A stretch of DNA of 64,000 bases from Xanthostigma xanthostigma (GCA_963575645.1 OY754476.1:9610001-9674000); one strand, 5' to 3'. Counted from the stretch's first letter, positions 44,401 to 48,901 are shown. Made by a program: numbers and translations. The notes: a model not told the origin generated them from the sequence alone.

Positions 44401-46863
44401 ATTATAATTTGAAGATGTTTCTAACACGATTACACTATTCAAAGTATTTTCGATAACGCAGAGAAAAGTTTTTTTCTCAAACTGAGAATTGGACACTAGC
44501 CCCGAGTGCCCCTAGTGTAAATCCAGTGCTACATACGCTGAATGTGTAGTGTAAAATATTTTCTTAGTAATTCATCAACCTACTAGCGGTCTGGTCCGGC
44601 TTCGCCCAAATTTGTATATTTCCACCGTTTTTCGTCGACTTACGTTGCAAAATTAGTCTCCATGAAAAGCGTTGTTATTCTAACGCGATAATATATAGCC
44701 TATGTCCATCCTGAAGATTCATTTTAAATAGTGGTGAAAGAATTTTTCAAATAGTTGCAGTGAACGTGACACAGTTGACAATATTATTCAATATTATTTG
44801 AATTCTGTTTGAAATTGAAATGCTAATTACACAATTTTGGACATTTTTTATAGAAGAAGCTTCCAAAAAGTTCTCAAAAAAATTGCTTCATAATCTATTT
44901 ATAATGTAGATTCGAAAAAGTTAAAAGATCTCGTAGTTTTGGACTGTTTATTTTTTAGTAAACTCCAGCCGACGATATATTTTTGAAAACAGTCTGTATA
45001 TATGCATATAAATTAGTGACAACTGACAAGGGACATTTCATGTTACCCTCTCTCTCTTTCACATGCACAGTTTATGTAAACAAATAGAGAAAGCAACATT
45101 TTACAACTCTTACTAACTTTATTTCGTTTATACTTGAATTTTAAATCAAGTTAATTGTTACTGATATCAATTCAAGTGAATTTCCAAATAACATAACATT
45201 GAATGTTGATACTAACCAAACAAAGCACTAACCACCCTCATTTTAATGAGTTTATTTTAAATATAAACTTTATTAACGCGATTTTACGATGATATCGAAT
45301 AAGGCCTAATTTTCATTGATTTGACTAAATAAATTAATCGTATATGCATGGTAGCAACCGTGACGGCCATTGATACTTTTATTATTTCCTGCTTCCCGAA
45401 TTATTTTAGGAAAAAACCCGTCAAATAAAAAAGTTTAAGGGCATAAAAATCTGCATTTAAGTCAATAACGAAAATTAATTTTGCATCCTTTGCAAATAGA
45501 GAAACTTCATTTTGTTAATTGATTAAAATGCGGATTTTTATGTACTAAACTTTTTTTTATTTGACGGTTTTTTATCTAAAATAATTAAACAGGAAATTAT
45601 GAAAATATGATTTTACGTTTTCAAGTCCTGTGATCGATAGGCGCGGTCATCAGCCTGTATACAATCAAATGTTGTTAATGGACTAAAATTATAAAGGTGA
45701 TAATAATTCAAGCGACGGACTTGAAACCTGGTTCCGATTTTATACAGATGAACATTTAGAAACGATAGTGATTTCAATCCTTTACAGATAATACAACCTG
45801 ATTCGACAGCGGGGAAGCACCACTTCTGGTATTAATTTTGATATGTACCTAGTTACTTTTCCCACAGAGTTAGAGCTTTTTATATTAAGACCGCGGCTGC
45901 ACACGAGGCTAGAAACGCTGCAAAGAGTTCTGCTAGCCGGTAGGCAGCGTACAAAGCTAGAAATGACGTCATTGCTGACTGGCCTGTTAGCTCATTTTTT
46001 TAAAATTAGAACAGGGGCTATTTTCCCTGTTAGATCTACTGCTAGGTATGAGCAAGAACCAATCAAGAAGCAGTATCTTATCACGTGGGCACTTGAACAC
46101 CCACAAACCAACATGGCGTCAGACAACAAAATACGTTTTGCTCTGTATTTATATTTGAATTGTCACTACGCGCGCACCAGATCTACCCACAAAACAAGCT
46201 TGAAAAATAGTCTTGTGTGAAGCGAGCACTTAACAGCAATTAAGAAAACCAGCCCTAGAAAACTAGTAGGCAAATCTAGCAAGGAATCCAGCAGCGTTTC
46301 TAGCCTCGTGTGCAGTGGTCTTTACGTATTACAAAAACTAAGTTGCCGTTATGTTTGATCATTATTTAAGACAGTAACCATATATATTTCTAAAAAGCTC
46401 CCACTGACTAATAAATTCATAAAAATTAAAAAGTTCAAGTCCGTGGGACTACATCAATATAAATACCCGGAAGTGATGTCTCCCCACTGTCGGATCAGAT
46501 CACAGGGTTGCCTAGGCAAACTTTTCTAAAAGTTTCATCCTCTATAAAATCGGAACCAGTTTTTACCTTTCTCGCTCCCACTGGAAAATAACGTGTCTAA
46601 ATCTAAGGGAATGAAATTTAAACTTACCTTTACTTTTAGTAGGAGTTGGCCCATCTCGGCTCCATGGTGGATCTCCATGACCAGAAAAGTCTCTTAATTT
46701 TAAATATGATATTGTAAGACGGATGATACTAGCTTTGTCAAGCTGTGACGTAATCGCCGCTGGTAACGGCAACATTTTTGCTAATTCGTAGAATTCATAA
46801 TTTTCTTTTCCGCGCCTTGATCTCGCCGCATCTCGACTTTTTTCCTTCCGCAACTCTAATATG
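6982..46863 (-). CDS. trh: trachealess (trh), bHLH-PAS transcription factor; ten exons, 5' end not found
   Basis: Join on the minus strand: 46863-46628, 21194-21115, 19140-19051, 11144-10979, 10379-10258, 10112-9919, 9059-8953, 8880-8733, 8648-8524, 8417-6982. All introns are GT-AG and the phases agree at every junction, giving 900 codons plus TAG (6984-6982). Numbering from the first full codon, the bHLH is about 4-60 ([17 protein letters not shown] basic region), PAS-A about 80-200, PAS-B about 245-380, and the rest is a long low-complexity tail. Known role of the family: Trh is a nuclear master regulator of tracheal and salivary-duct tube formation. It acts as a heterodimer with Tango/ARNT on TACGTG-type sites. 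Vertebrate relatives are NPAS1/NPAS3. The identification rests on near-identity to insect Trh in the bHLH and PAS exons. The first exon starts with a split codon, so at least one upstream exon carrying the initiator Met is missing. Introns are 0.1-25 kb. Confidence 0.93.
8524..8648 (-). CDS. trh: trh exon just after PAS-B
   Basis: It encodes [16 protein letters not shown] and an acidic stretch ending NGSPDADRG. The acceptor is TATAG ending at 8649 and the donor is GTAAAC from 8523. Splicing to 8417 keeps the frame through a Glu codon. Confidence 0.92.
8733..8880 (-). CDS. trh: trh exon, PAS-B end (PAC region)
   Basis: It encodes [20 protein letters not shown], then [15 protein letters not shown], then [13 protein letters not shown]. 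This is the PAC part of PAS-B and the best conserved PAS segment of the family. The acceptor is TTTTCAG ending at 8881 and the donor is GTAAAT from 8732. Confidence 0.95.
8953..9059 (-). CDS. trh: trh exon, PAS-B middle
   Basis: It encodes [20 protein letters not shown] then [15 protein letters not shown]. The acceptor is GCAG ending at 9060 and the donor is GTAAGT from 8952. The split codons at both ends agree with the neighbouring exons (Arg upstream, Leu downstream). Confidence 0.94.
9120..9690. repeat. GC-richer intronic repeat region with inverted AAGCTATTGCATA ends
   Basis: AAAGCTATTGCATA near 9166 recurs inverted as TATGCAATAGCTT near 9671. Between them is a CpG-rich part (about 9480-9660) with a 27-bp direct duplication, GTGTTAGGTTTTTTTCGTT, at about 9576 and 9603. 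It looks like a degraded mobile element in the intron between the exons ending at 9919 and starting at 9059. Its type is unknown. Confidence 0.4.
9684..9867. repeat. long palindrome with CTGAAGATGA core
   Basis: About 85-bp arms run from AGAATAGTTACTTCTTACCA to its complement, with the centre near 9775. The right arm has CTGAAGA (9787-9793), a short spacer and CGAAATG (9809-9815), the same layout as 19774-19801 and 15647-15675. It may be a head-to-head terminal fragment of a Penelope-like element. Confidence 0.7.
9919..10112 (-). CDS. trh: trh exon, start of PAS-B
   Basis: It encodes [20 protein letters not shown], then [18 protein letters not shown], then [18 protein letters not shown]. This opens PAS-B. 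The acceptor is TTTTAG ending at 10113 and the donor is GTAATT from 9918. It ends with AG of a split Arg codon. Confidence 0.95.
10258..10379 (-). CDS. trh: trh exon between PAS-A and PAS-B
   Basis: It encodes [20 protein letters not shown] then [20 protein letters not shown], a stretch typical of Trh/Sim-type proteins. The acceptor is TTTTTAG ending at 10380 and the donor is GTATTG from 10257. The first two bases complete a Val codon. Confidence 0.93.
10528..10937. mobile_element. degenerate hAT-like MITE in a trh intron
   Basis: The ends are CAGGAGCGGCTCTAC and the complement of CAGAGGCGGATCTAGG. The flanks ATAAGATG and ACCAGATG agree at 6 of 8 positions. The inside is AT-rich with repeated GTGAATTTT stretches and no open frame. 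Confidence 0.55.
10979..11144 (-). CDS. trh: trh exon, end of PAS-A and Ser/Thr linker
   Basis: It encodes [20 protein letters not shown], then [13 protein letters not shown], then a Ser/Gly/Thr/Asn-rich linker ending NTGTNNPD. The first part is the closing section of PAS-A. The acceptor is TTTCAG ending at 11145 and the donor is GTAAAT at 10978. It ends one base into the next codon. Confidence 0.95.
11145..11452. other. intron sequence, nothing recognised
   Basis: AT-rich start of the 7.9-kb trh intron (11145-19050), before the satellite array. Confidence 0.5.
11453..14205. repeat. satellite-like tandem array with a 967-bp higher-order repeat
   Basis: About 8.5 copies of a 305-340 bp AT-rich unit. 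The landmark AATAGCTTAGCTATAA recurs at about 11542, 11881, 12207, 12514, 12848, 13173 and 13480, with degraded forms near 13815 and 14117. Each unit has GTTTACAAGATACAGC and AAATTTACATCTTA. The block at 11881-12847 is repeated nearly identically at 12848-13814, a period of 967 bp made of three diverged subunits. Confidence 0.9.
14206..15149. other. intron sequence, nothing recognised
   Basis: 14280-14560 is less AT-rich than its surroundings but shows no sustained open frame or known repeat. The rest is AT-rich. Confidence 0.45.
15230..15434 (-). mobile_element. truncated Helitron-like element, 5' part
   Basis: On the minus strand it starts TCTATACTAATATATAAAGC, then GAAGAGTTTGTTTG, matching the complete copies at 17099, 36475 and 38959. 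The far end is lost, so the left border is approximate. Confidence 0.65.
15495..15770 (+). mobile_element. retroelement terminal repeat pair with CTGAAGA...GAAACG core
   Basis: The inverted outer arms read AAATAAAATTGTCGACCAAT with TTTCTCAGACCATAT. The middle has CTGAAGA (15647-15653), GATC/GATC stem halves and GAAACGTC. The family recurs at 30165-30230, 34864-35032 and 53563-53640. The layout suggests a Penelope-like element with inverted ends. Confidence 0.6.
15771..17098. other. intron sequence, nothing recognised
   Basis: AT-rich. 15900-16100 is slightly richer in GC but has no coding signal. Confidence 0.45.
17099..17437 (+). mobile_element. non-autonomous Helitron-like element, 339 bp
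   Basis: It starts TCTATACTAATATATAAAGC and ends with a small CGGG-type hairpin followed by GGTCCGCTAG. The neighbouring bases are A (17098) and T (17438), the expected Helitron target. It is a shorter relative of 35756-36475 and has no tRNA-like insert. Confidence 0.75.
17438..17860. other. intron sequence with TA-rich simple repeat
   Basis: AT-rich, with an alternating TA/CA/TG tract at about 17765-17805. No gene seen. Confidence 0.5.
17861..18110. promoter_or_regulatory. CpG-rich intronic island with TACGTG
   Basis: A rare GC-rich stretch in the trh intron, with many CpGs and a run of GCTCG-type repeats near 17965-17990. TACGTG at 17888-17893 is the core site for Trh-Tango dimers. I see no repeat copy of it elsewhere in the window. 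It could be an enhancer or an alternative promoter; a TTTATAG lies on the minus strand at about 17904-17910. The function is inferred only. Confidence 0.3.
18111..19050. other. intron sequence, nothing certain
   Basis: Near 18396 there is a GGCCGTAGCTAGACAGGGGC stretch that resembles one hAT-like end, but no partner end is visible. Confidence 0.4.
19051..19140 (-). CDS. trh: trh exon, PAS-A core
   Basis: Exactly 30 codons: [20 protein letters not shown] then [10 protein letters not shown], the conserved beta-strand/helix core of PAS-A. The acceptor is TTTCAG ending at 19141 and the donor is GTAAG at 19050. Both junctions are phase 0. Confidence 0.95.
19141..19680. other. intron sequence, nothing recognised
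   Basis: AT-rich. The plus-strand open frame here partly overlaps a trh exon on the other strand and then runs into AT-rich DNA; it has no family resemblance. Confidence 0.5.
19690..20165. mobile_element. nested inverted repeat with retroelement 3' end
   Basis: The outer arms are GAGGGAAGGTTTTGGTTGAG and its complement, 28 bp perfect, near 19687-19714 and 20138-20165. Inside is a second palindrome (about 19722-19847) with the CTGAAGA...GAAACGTTGG core. After that comes a stretch resembling the C-terminus of a non-LTR reverse transcriptase. Confidence 0.65.
19868..20142 (+). pseudogene. 3' remnant of a non-LTR retrotransposon
   Basis: One frame reads [19 protein letters not shown] before a stop. 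Jockey/CR1-type reverse transcriptase ORFs commonly end with this kind of LP-x-x-(I/L)-x5-F-K sequence. It is followed by an AT-rich tail ending in ATGAATAAACTATCTATC. No catalytic region is present. Confidence 0.5.
20171..20800. other. intron sequence, nothing recognised
   Basis: Contains a short open frame but no domain signature. Confidence 0.45.
20803..21036 (+). mobile_element. MITE-A copy 2 with internal duplication
   Basis: It starts AAAAATTGGTTGTCTGTAAA and ends GACGTTATCACGTCAA. The CGTGCATGCAGCCGGTGTTT block and the CGGAACGTTACACTTTT block are duplicated inside. TACGTG is at 20846-20851. The element ends about 80 bp from the trh donor at 21114. Confidence 0.78.
21115..21194 (-). 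CDS. trh: trh exon, start of PAS-A
   Basis: 80 nt encoding [20 protein letters not shown] then GTHILQ, the Trh-specific lead into PAS-A. The acceptor ends TTTCAG at 21200-21195 and the donor is GTAAAA from 21114. It begins with two bases that complete the Gly codon opened by the bHLH exon. A MITE-A copy ends about 80 bp beyond the donor. Confidence 0.95.
21195..21965. other. start of the 25-kb trh intron, nothing recognised
   Basis: AT-rich; a few short open frames without family resemblance. Confidence 0.5.
21966..22395. mobile_element. PIF/Harbinger-type MITE copy 1 (MITE-H)
   Basis: TIRs AGCCGCTGCACATGAGGC and its complement; the subterminal region carries GCTAGAAACGTTGCTAG. Related copies are at 45888-46321 and 47177-47604, where TTA duplications are clear. 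It is non-coding. Confidence 0.8.
22396..22568. repeat. flank shared with 46995-47176 in inverted orientation
   Basis: GTCTGTGTAACCCATTAGAA and the following ~150 bp recur as the reverse complement beside the MITE at 47177. MITE plus flank were therefore copied together (about 600 bp). Confidence 0.8.
22765..23464. mobile_element. TIR element, 700 bp, with internal tandem repeats
   Basis: The left end GACTAAATTACTAAGTGAGC pairs with the right end GCTCACTTAGTAATACAGT. Inside, a GTATGCGAATTGTCTCGCAG/GGGATGAACGATA unit is repeated two to three times (22921-23135), followed by a palindrome. No transposase is present. The superfamily is unclear. Confidence 0.65.
23139..23254. repeat. palindrome nested in the 22765-23464 element
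   Basis: The arms read AGAACTGCGTTTTC...TATATTTAATTGAC and their complement, with outer AATAGTTAATT/AATTAACTATT. It is a hairpin of about 50-bp arms. Confidence 0.75.
23465..25944. other. intron sequence, nothing recognised
   Basis: About 2.5 kb of AT-rich intron with no defined repeat ends or coding signal. Confidence 0.45.
25945..26620 (+). mobile_element. MITE-A copy 3, long form
   Basis: Same ends as the other MITE-A copies (AAATTGGTTGTCTGTAAAGT; ATGTTATCACGTCAA). About 456 bp (26008-26463) sit where other copies have about 25 bp. This is either an insertion or the longer parent that gave the short copies by deletion. GGAACGTTACGCGTTA-type repeats lie at 26480-26535. TACGTG is at 25989-25994. 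Confidence 0.7.
26621..27879. other. intron sequence, nothing recognised
   Basis: AT-rich. TATAAA occurs at 27846-27851, just before the tandem array. Confidence 0.45.
27881..28300 (+). repeat. 21-bp tandem array, about 20 units, open on both strands
   Basis: Units begin every 21 bp from 27881 without a single indel. The consensus is close to TGTCCACGGTGGACATAATT. The plus strand is open from ATG 27880 to TGA 28296 with heptads such as [14 protein letters not shown] and STVDRIV. The minus strand is open from ATG 28340 with FTVDTIV and LTVETIT. This happens because TCC ACN GTG GAC is a codon-phased palindrome that reads Ser-Thr-Val-Asp on both strands. I cannot tell whether either protein is made, and I recognise no family. 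Confidence 0.8.
28301..28721. other. intron sequence, nothing recognised
   Basis: AT-rich, no defined features. Confidence 0.5.
28934..29113 (+). pseudogene. truncated Harbinger transposase N-terminus
   Basis: 59 codons from [17 protein letters not shown], then [20 protein letters not shown], then a stop. The R-x-(Y/F)-W-(I/V)-H-P start and the F-x-x-F/Y-R-M-S-x-x-x-F block are typical of the region ahead of the DDE nuclease domain in PIF/Harbinger transposases. The catalytic domain is absent. Confidence 0.8.
29075..29251 (-). pseudogene. truncated MADF (Myb-like) protein of the same Harbinger element
   Basis: 58 codons from ATG 29251: [20 protein letters not shown], then [16 protein letters not shown], after which the frame enters the transposase remnant and stops at 29077-29075. 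The E-x-HPCLY...W pattern is the start of a MADF domain, the DNA-binding partner encoded by Harbinger elements. It overlaps the transposase fragment by about 40 bp. Confidence 0.75.
29599..29820. mobile_element. short hAT-like MITE, 222 bp
   Basis: TIRs CATAGGCGTAGCAAA and TTGCTACGCCAATG. The 8-bp flanks GAATTGAA/GAACTCAA are similar but not identical. CCCCCC-rich near the right end. Confidence 0.6.
29821..31840. other. intron sequence with fragments only
   Basis: Holds a 60-bp fragment of the GATTAACGTCTGA family (30165-30230), a (TA)8 tract near 30468-30483, and no gene. Confidence 0.45.
31841..32171. mobile_element. TIR MITE, 331 bp
   Basis: The left CGATTTGTCAAATCACAATT matches the complement of the right end, CGATTTGTCAAATCAGAACC, and then CCTCTATGAAA matches CCCCTATGAAA. 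No coding sequence. Confidence 0.75.
32172..34863. other. intron sequence, no gene seen
   Basis: AT-rich with TA-rich microsatellites at about 34300-34430. A small inverted pair GGCGTGTTCAGACCAAAAC / TGTTTGTTCACGCC at about 34728-34808 may be a MITE remnant. Confidence 0.45.
34864..35032. repeat. palindrome of the GTCGACCAAT family
   Basis: Near-perfect 80-bp arms: TTCAAATAAATAAAATTGTC and its complement, centred at about 34948. It shares both arms with 15495-15770 but lacks the CTGAAGA middle. It is likely a head-to-head terminal repeat pair. Confidence 0.75.
35033..35500. other. intron sequence, nothing recognised
   Basis: No defined feature. Confidence 0.45.
35509..35755 (-). repeat. partial Helitron-like 3' end
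   Basis: The minus strand ends GGACCGGGCCACTAG-like (plus: CTAGTGGCCCGGTCCCGG), with GGACGAAGCCGGGGCGG nearby. Another element (35756-36475) abuts it. The 5' end is not defined. Confidence 0.45.
35756..36475 (-). mobile_element. non-autonomous Helitron-like element with tRNA-Lys-like insert, copy 1
   Basis: On the minus strand it starts TCTATACTAAAATATATAAA. It ends with hairpin CCCGG-GTGAAA-CCGGG, then TGGGACCGCTAG. The flanking bases are A and T, as for Helitron insertion. It carries a tRNA-Lys-like segment in its middle and no Rep/helicase. Confidence 0.8.
36147..36217 (-). tRNA. tRNA-Lys(CTT)-like sequence inside Helitron copy 1, probably a pseudogene
   Basis: The minus strand reads GCCCGGATAGCTCAGTCGTA, anticodon context GACTCTTAATG, and a T-arm GGTTCAAGCCCCACG. 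A base is missing in the D-arm relative to copy 2, and the 3' acceptor strand (TCGGCG) does not pair fully with GCCCGGA. It is more likely a tRNA-derived segment spread by the element than a working tRNA. Confidence 0.6.
36476..36924. other. intron sequence, nothing recognised
   Basis: No gene or defined repeat. Confidence 0.45.
36925..37297 (+). repeat. inverted-duplicate repeat X copy 1, with strong hairpin
   Basis: Contains GCGCCATGATGCC...GGGCATCATGGCGC, a 12-14 bp stem around AAGCGAAGCCG. It then has CACACTTTCAGCCAGTGTGG, and further on AATAGGGTTGCTATGGAAAC and GCCCGAACGTACGAA. It matches 42914-43294 as a reverse complement. Confidence 0.8.
37298..38246. other. intron sequence, nothing recognised
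   Basis: AT-rich, no defined features. Confidence 0.45.
38247..38959 (-). mobile_element. non-autonomous Helitron-like element with tRNA-Lys-like insert, copy 2
   Basis: Highly similar to 35756-36475 in the same orientation. Minus-strand start TCTATACTAATATATAAAGT, end hairpin then GGGACCGCTAG, with A/T flanks. It is about 713 bp and non-coding. Confidence 0.82.
38630..38699 (-). tRNA. tRNA-Lys(CTT)-like sequence inside Helitron copy 2, probably a pseudogene
   Basis: GCCCGGATAGCCCAGTCGGT at the 5' end, GACTCTTAATG anticodon region and GGGTTCAAGCCCCACG T-arm. The D-arm is complete here, but the acceptor stem is still imperfect (GCCGAC opposite GCCCGGA). It is mobilised as part of the element. 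Confidence 0.6.
38960..39489. other. intron sequence, nothing recognised
   Basis: No gene or defined repeat. Confidence 0.45.
39490..39915. mobile_element. TIR MITE with ~60-bp inverted ends, 426 bp
   Basis: The left CGCTGGGTGAATGCAGAAGT matches the complement of the right CGCTGGGTGAATTCAGAAGT. Both continue to AAAACAGC/TTTTATATA. TTA lies near both ends. No coding sequence. Confidence 0.75.
40078..40267 (+). mobile_element. MITE-A copy 4
   Basis: The standard-looking copy: AAATTGGTTGTCTGTAAAGT at the start, CGCACAGGGTCAGGCGGAAC in the middle and GACGTTATCACGTCAA at the end. A short ATTGACGTGATTCATC duplication sits near the end. TACGTG is at 40122-40127. Confidence 0.8.
40268..41478. other. 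intron sequence, nothing recognised
   Basis: AT-rich, no defined features. Confidence 0.45.
41528..41777. repeat. 250-bp palindrome with GCGTGGGGCGCT stem
   Basis: The arms run from AACACGCTTTATATCGAACT inward to AAAAAAGCGTGGGGCGCT, then a 22-nt loop (TTGTTCCACATTTTCGTACA plus two bases), then the complement. The same stem and loop occur at 60911-60965 with the loop reversed. Confidence 0.85.
41922..42017 (-). repeat. tRNA-Leu/Ser-like sequence (SINE head)
   Basis: The minus strand contains TTGACCGAGCGGTCTAAGGC (A-box region), then GTGGGTTCTAATCCCGTCC (B-box). The length of about 95 nt fits a tRNA with a long variable arm. Anticodon pairing is poor, so it is probably a tRNA-derived SINE promoter and not a working tRNA. 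Confidence 0.55.
42447..42797. mobile_element. non-autonomous hAT element, 351 bp
   Basis: TIRs CAGTGCCGGATTAAGG and AATCCGGCACTG. The target duplications CCTGTAGG and CCTGTAGA (7 of 8) sit immediately outside. No transposase. Confidence 0.82.
42914..43294 (-). repeat. inverted-duplicate repeat X copy 2
   Basis: Reverse-complement counterpart of 36925-37297. The hairpin GCGCCATGATGC...GCATCATGGCG and the CACACTTTCGGCCCTTGTGG border are conserved. Divergence between the copies is moderate. Confidence 0.8.
43295..43888. other. intron sequence, nothing recognised
   Basis: Mixed composition; one short open frame on the plus strand without family resemblance. Confidence 0.45.
43897..44531. mobile_element. 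hAT element with a MITE-A inserted in it
   Basis: Ends CAGCACCGGATTTACC and the complement of TAGCACTGGATTTAC. The target duplications CACACGCT (43889-43896) and CATACGCT (44532-44539) agree at 7 of 8. MITE-A copy 5 lies inside, so the hAT element is the older insertion. Confidence 0.78.
44012..44263 (-). mobile_element. MITE-A copy 5, nested in a hAT element
   Basis: Begins TTGACGTGATAACGTCTTAT and ends with the complement of the AAATTGGAT...GTAAAGTCGG tip. An extra ~60 bp (AGAAGCACGATCGGCCCAAG and neighbours) lies in the middle. TACGTG is at 44219-44214. Confidence 0.75.
44582..44770 (-). repeat. partial Helitron-like or related repeat
   Basis: The plus strand starts CTAGCGGTCTGGTCCGGCTT, then CGCCCAAATTTGTATATT. 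It shares CGTCGACTTACGTTGCAAAA-like sequence with 49990-50060, and its first 60 bp resemble 48902-48970. Confidence 0.5.
44771..45380. other. intron sequence, nothing recognised
   Basis: AT-rich, no defined features. Confidence 0.45.
45381..45600. mobile_element. TIR MITE with ~75-bp arms, 220 bp
   Basis: The left arm has AAAACCCGTCAAATAAAAAA and GCATAAAAATCTGCATTT. The right arm is its complement with a few changes (AAATGCGGATTTTTATGT; TTTTATTTGACGGTTTTT). The loop is short and AT-rich. Confidence 0.75.
45888..46321. mobile_element. PIF/Harbinger-type MITE copy 2 (MITE-H)
   Basis: TIRs AGACCGCGGCTGCACACGAG and its near-complement, with TTA on both sides (45885-45887, 46322-46324). It lies about 300 bp downstream of the trh bHLH exon in the intron. 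Confidence 0.85.
46628..46863 (-). CDS. trh: trh exon with the bHLH domain
   Basis: This exon encodes [18 protein letters not shown] and the rest of the basic helix-loop-helix, including [19 protein letters not shown] and [17 protein letters not shown]. It is the DNA-contacting and first dimerisation region. The acceptor is CAG at 46866-46864 and the donor is GTAAGT from 46627. The exon starts with the last base of a split codon and ends one base into the next. The TTG at 46853 is internal and is not a start. It is separated from the next exon by a 25.4-kb repeat-filled intron. Confidence 0.95.
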
Positions 46864-46994
46864 CTGTAACAAAGAAAATCATATTTTAGAAGCTACTATT
46901 ATTTGTTCATATCTTTAATTGGATGCCATAGGATAACAGTTTTGGAAAAAATTACTAAATATGTTTTACGGAAGGAAATTGATTCTTTTTTTAA

Positions 46995-47176
46995 TTAAAA
47001 CTATTTATAAATCAATTTATAAATTGTGCCAGTAACTAAATATTAGTTTCTGACAGATCCATAAATCTTTTTAAGTCTGTTTTGTGCAAAAAAGTTCCAT
47101 CTCTAGATAAATTCTAAATTTAAATTACAATTAAAAACCTTCTAATGGGTTACACAGACTTTTTTGTTATCTCTTA
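46995..47176. repeat. inverted copy of 22396-22568
   Basis: Reverse complement of the sequence next to MITE-H copy 1. It joins MITE-H copy 3 at 47177 exactly as in the other locus. Confidence 0.8.
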
Positions 47177-47604
47177 AGGCCGCTGCACACGAGGCTAGAA
47201 ACGCTGCTAGATTCCTTGCTAGATTTGCCTACTAGTTTTCTAGTTTGCAGTTACGTGCTCGCTTCACGCGAGACTATTTTCCAAGCTTGATTTGTGGATA
47301 GATCTGGTGCGCGCGCAGTGACAGTTCGAATATAAACACAGAGCAAAACGTGTCTGTTGTCTGACTCTGAGGAGAATGACACCATGTTGGTTTGTAGATG
47401 TTTGTTCAAGTGCCCACGTGACAAGATACTGCTTCCTGATTGGTTCTTGCTCATACCTAGCAGAAAATCTAGCAGGGAAAATACCCTTGCTCTAATTTTA
47501 AAATCTATCTTGTGAGCTAACAGTGACGTCATTTCTAGCTTCGTACCCAGCCTACCGGCTAGCAGAACTCCTAGCAGCGTTTCTAGCGTCGTGTGCTGCG
47601 GCTT
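47177..47604. mobile_element. PIF/Harbinger-type MITE copy 3 (MITE-H)
   Basis: TIR AGGCCGCTGCACACGAGGC and its partner at the right end. TTA target duplications lie at 47174-47176 and 47605-47607. With its left flank it forms a ~600-bp unit duplicated in inverse orientation at 21966-22568. Confidence 0.87.
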
Positions 47605-47782
47605 TTACACATAATGTTTATAGCAGTTGATGTTTTGACGCAGAAAAGGAAAATTAACGATATTAAAATCACGCCTGGTTATAACTAAATATTGAAAAAA
47701 ATAACGGGGTCATAGATTGAACCATAATGTTATTAATTGTATTTATTTTGATCACTCAACAAAATAAATATGTATTATTTTT

Positions 47783-48131
47783 TAGAGCTGTAACAAACCG
47801 TATGTATTTGTTACTGAGTAACGGGTACAGCGTCTGACTCGAAGTAACGAATCGTTACTTACAAATTCTTTCGTTACTCGCATTTGTCGTATCCATGTCA
47901 GTTCGACTCGTCTGATGGGGTTATACGTTATACGAACGAAGTCATACCGTATCACGTATGCGACGCGCCTCGATGCGAAGCTACATGCTTATGGCTTGAT
48001 GCTGTTAAGTACACGATTGTATGTCGTATGAAAAGTAACGAGTAAAGTAACGATATGAAAGTAACGGGTACTGGTTCTTTAAGTAACGAATACATACGGG
48101 TACACAATTTCTCGTTACTTTTACAGCTCTA
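47783..48131. mobile_element. non-autonomous hAT element with GTAACG subterminal repeats, 349 bp
   Basis: TIRs TAGAGCTGTAAC and its partner TTTACAGCTCTA. A perfect 8-bp target duplication TTATTTTT sits on both sides (47775-47782, 48132-48139). About ten AGTAACG/CGTTACT boxes lie in the subterminal parts, where hAT transposases are known to bind. Confidence 0.88.
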
Positions 48132-48139
48132 TTATTTTT

Positions 48140-48901
48140 CGGTATTTTTTATGTATAATAATATTATAGATAGAGATCCAAATAAATAAATACAATTACA
48201 ACACATTTTGTTTGGCCTATGATCCTGTGGCCCATAGAAATATAACTTCGGAAAAATCGTAAAAATAGAACAGGTTACTTGGGATTAAACACAAGTTAAT
48301 AGTCTTATTTGCAGTTTTTAAAGCTGAACTTCGCCTCTTTGGTAAGTTGTGTTACTTACTAAATAAAGAAATTATTATTATTATTATTGTAAATTAATCT
48401 ATTTTGCGCGCTTAATAAACCCTGTCTTTAGTTTCAAATAGATGTATTTTACTAATATAATTAAATTCTGTAAAGTATGCATAAATGTTATTCCATAAAA
48501 TGCTGATTTTCAATTAAAATACAAAAATCGATTTGAGAAGGAAAACTATACGGCAAGTAGCAGTCATTTTATTGTCTTTGCCAATAAAAGCTTAGACGAT
48601 GTGAAGAAAATGAAATTCCGATATAATAAGTGTAAAAGCTTTCCTAATAATAATAATGATCATTTTCTCAGCAATTCAGTATTGTGTTCATCAAGGTACT
48701 CTGGCAAATTATCAACTTTTGCAATAGAAATACAGTGTTGTAAATGTTACAAATATATTATCATATAGATACGCTTTTATTGTCTATATGAGCATTATAA
48801 TATAGTTTTGACTACAAAAACGATAATAGCCTATATAATTTCGAATTTTTAGATCGACGATGGAACAAGTACATTATAATAGATAGCCACAATATTAACA
48901 A
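48140..48901. other. no gene seen
   Basis: AT-rich, with an (ATT)n tract near 48370-48390. It lies upstream of the trh bHLH exon, in the intron or intergenic. Confidence 0.45.

Noticed and set aside
46563-46627. Extension of the bHLH open frame past 46628
   Set aside because: A consensus GTAAGT donor lies at 46627 and the downstream exon fits the phase exactly; the extra residues are intron.
46853-46855. TTG as a translation start for the bHLH exon
   Set aside because: Conserved residues ILE precede it and the acceptor is a few bases upstream, so it is internal.
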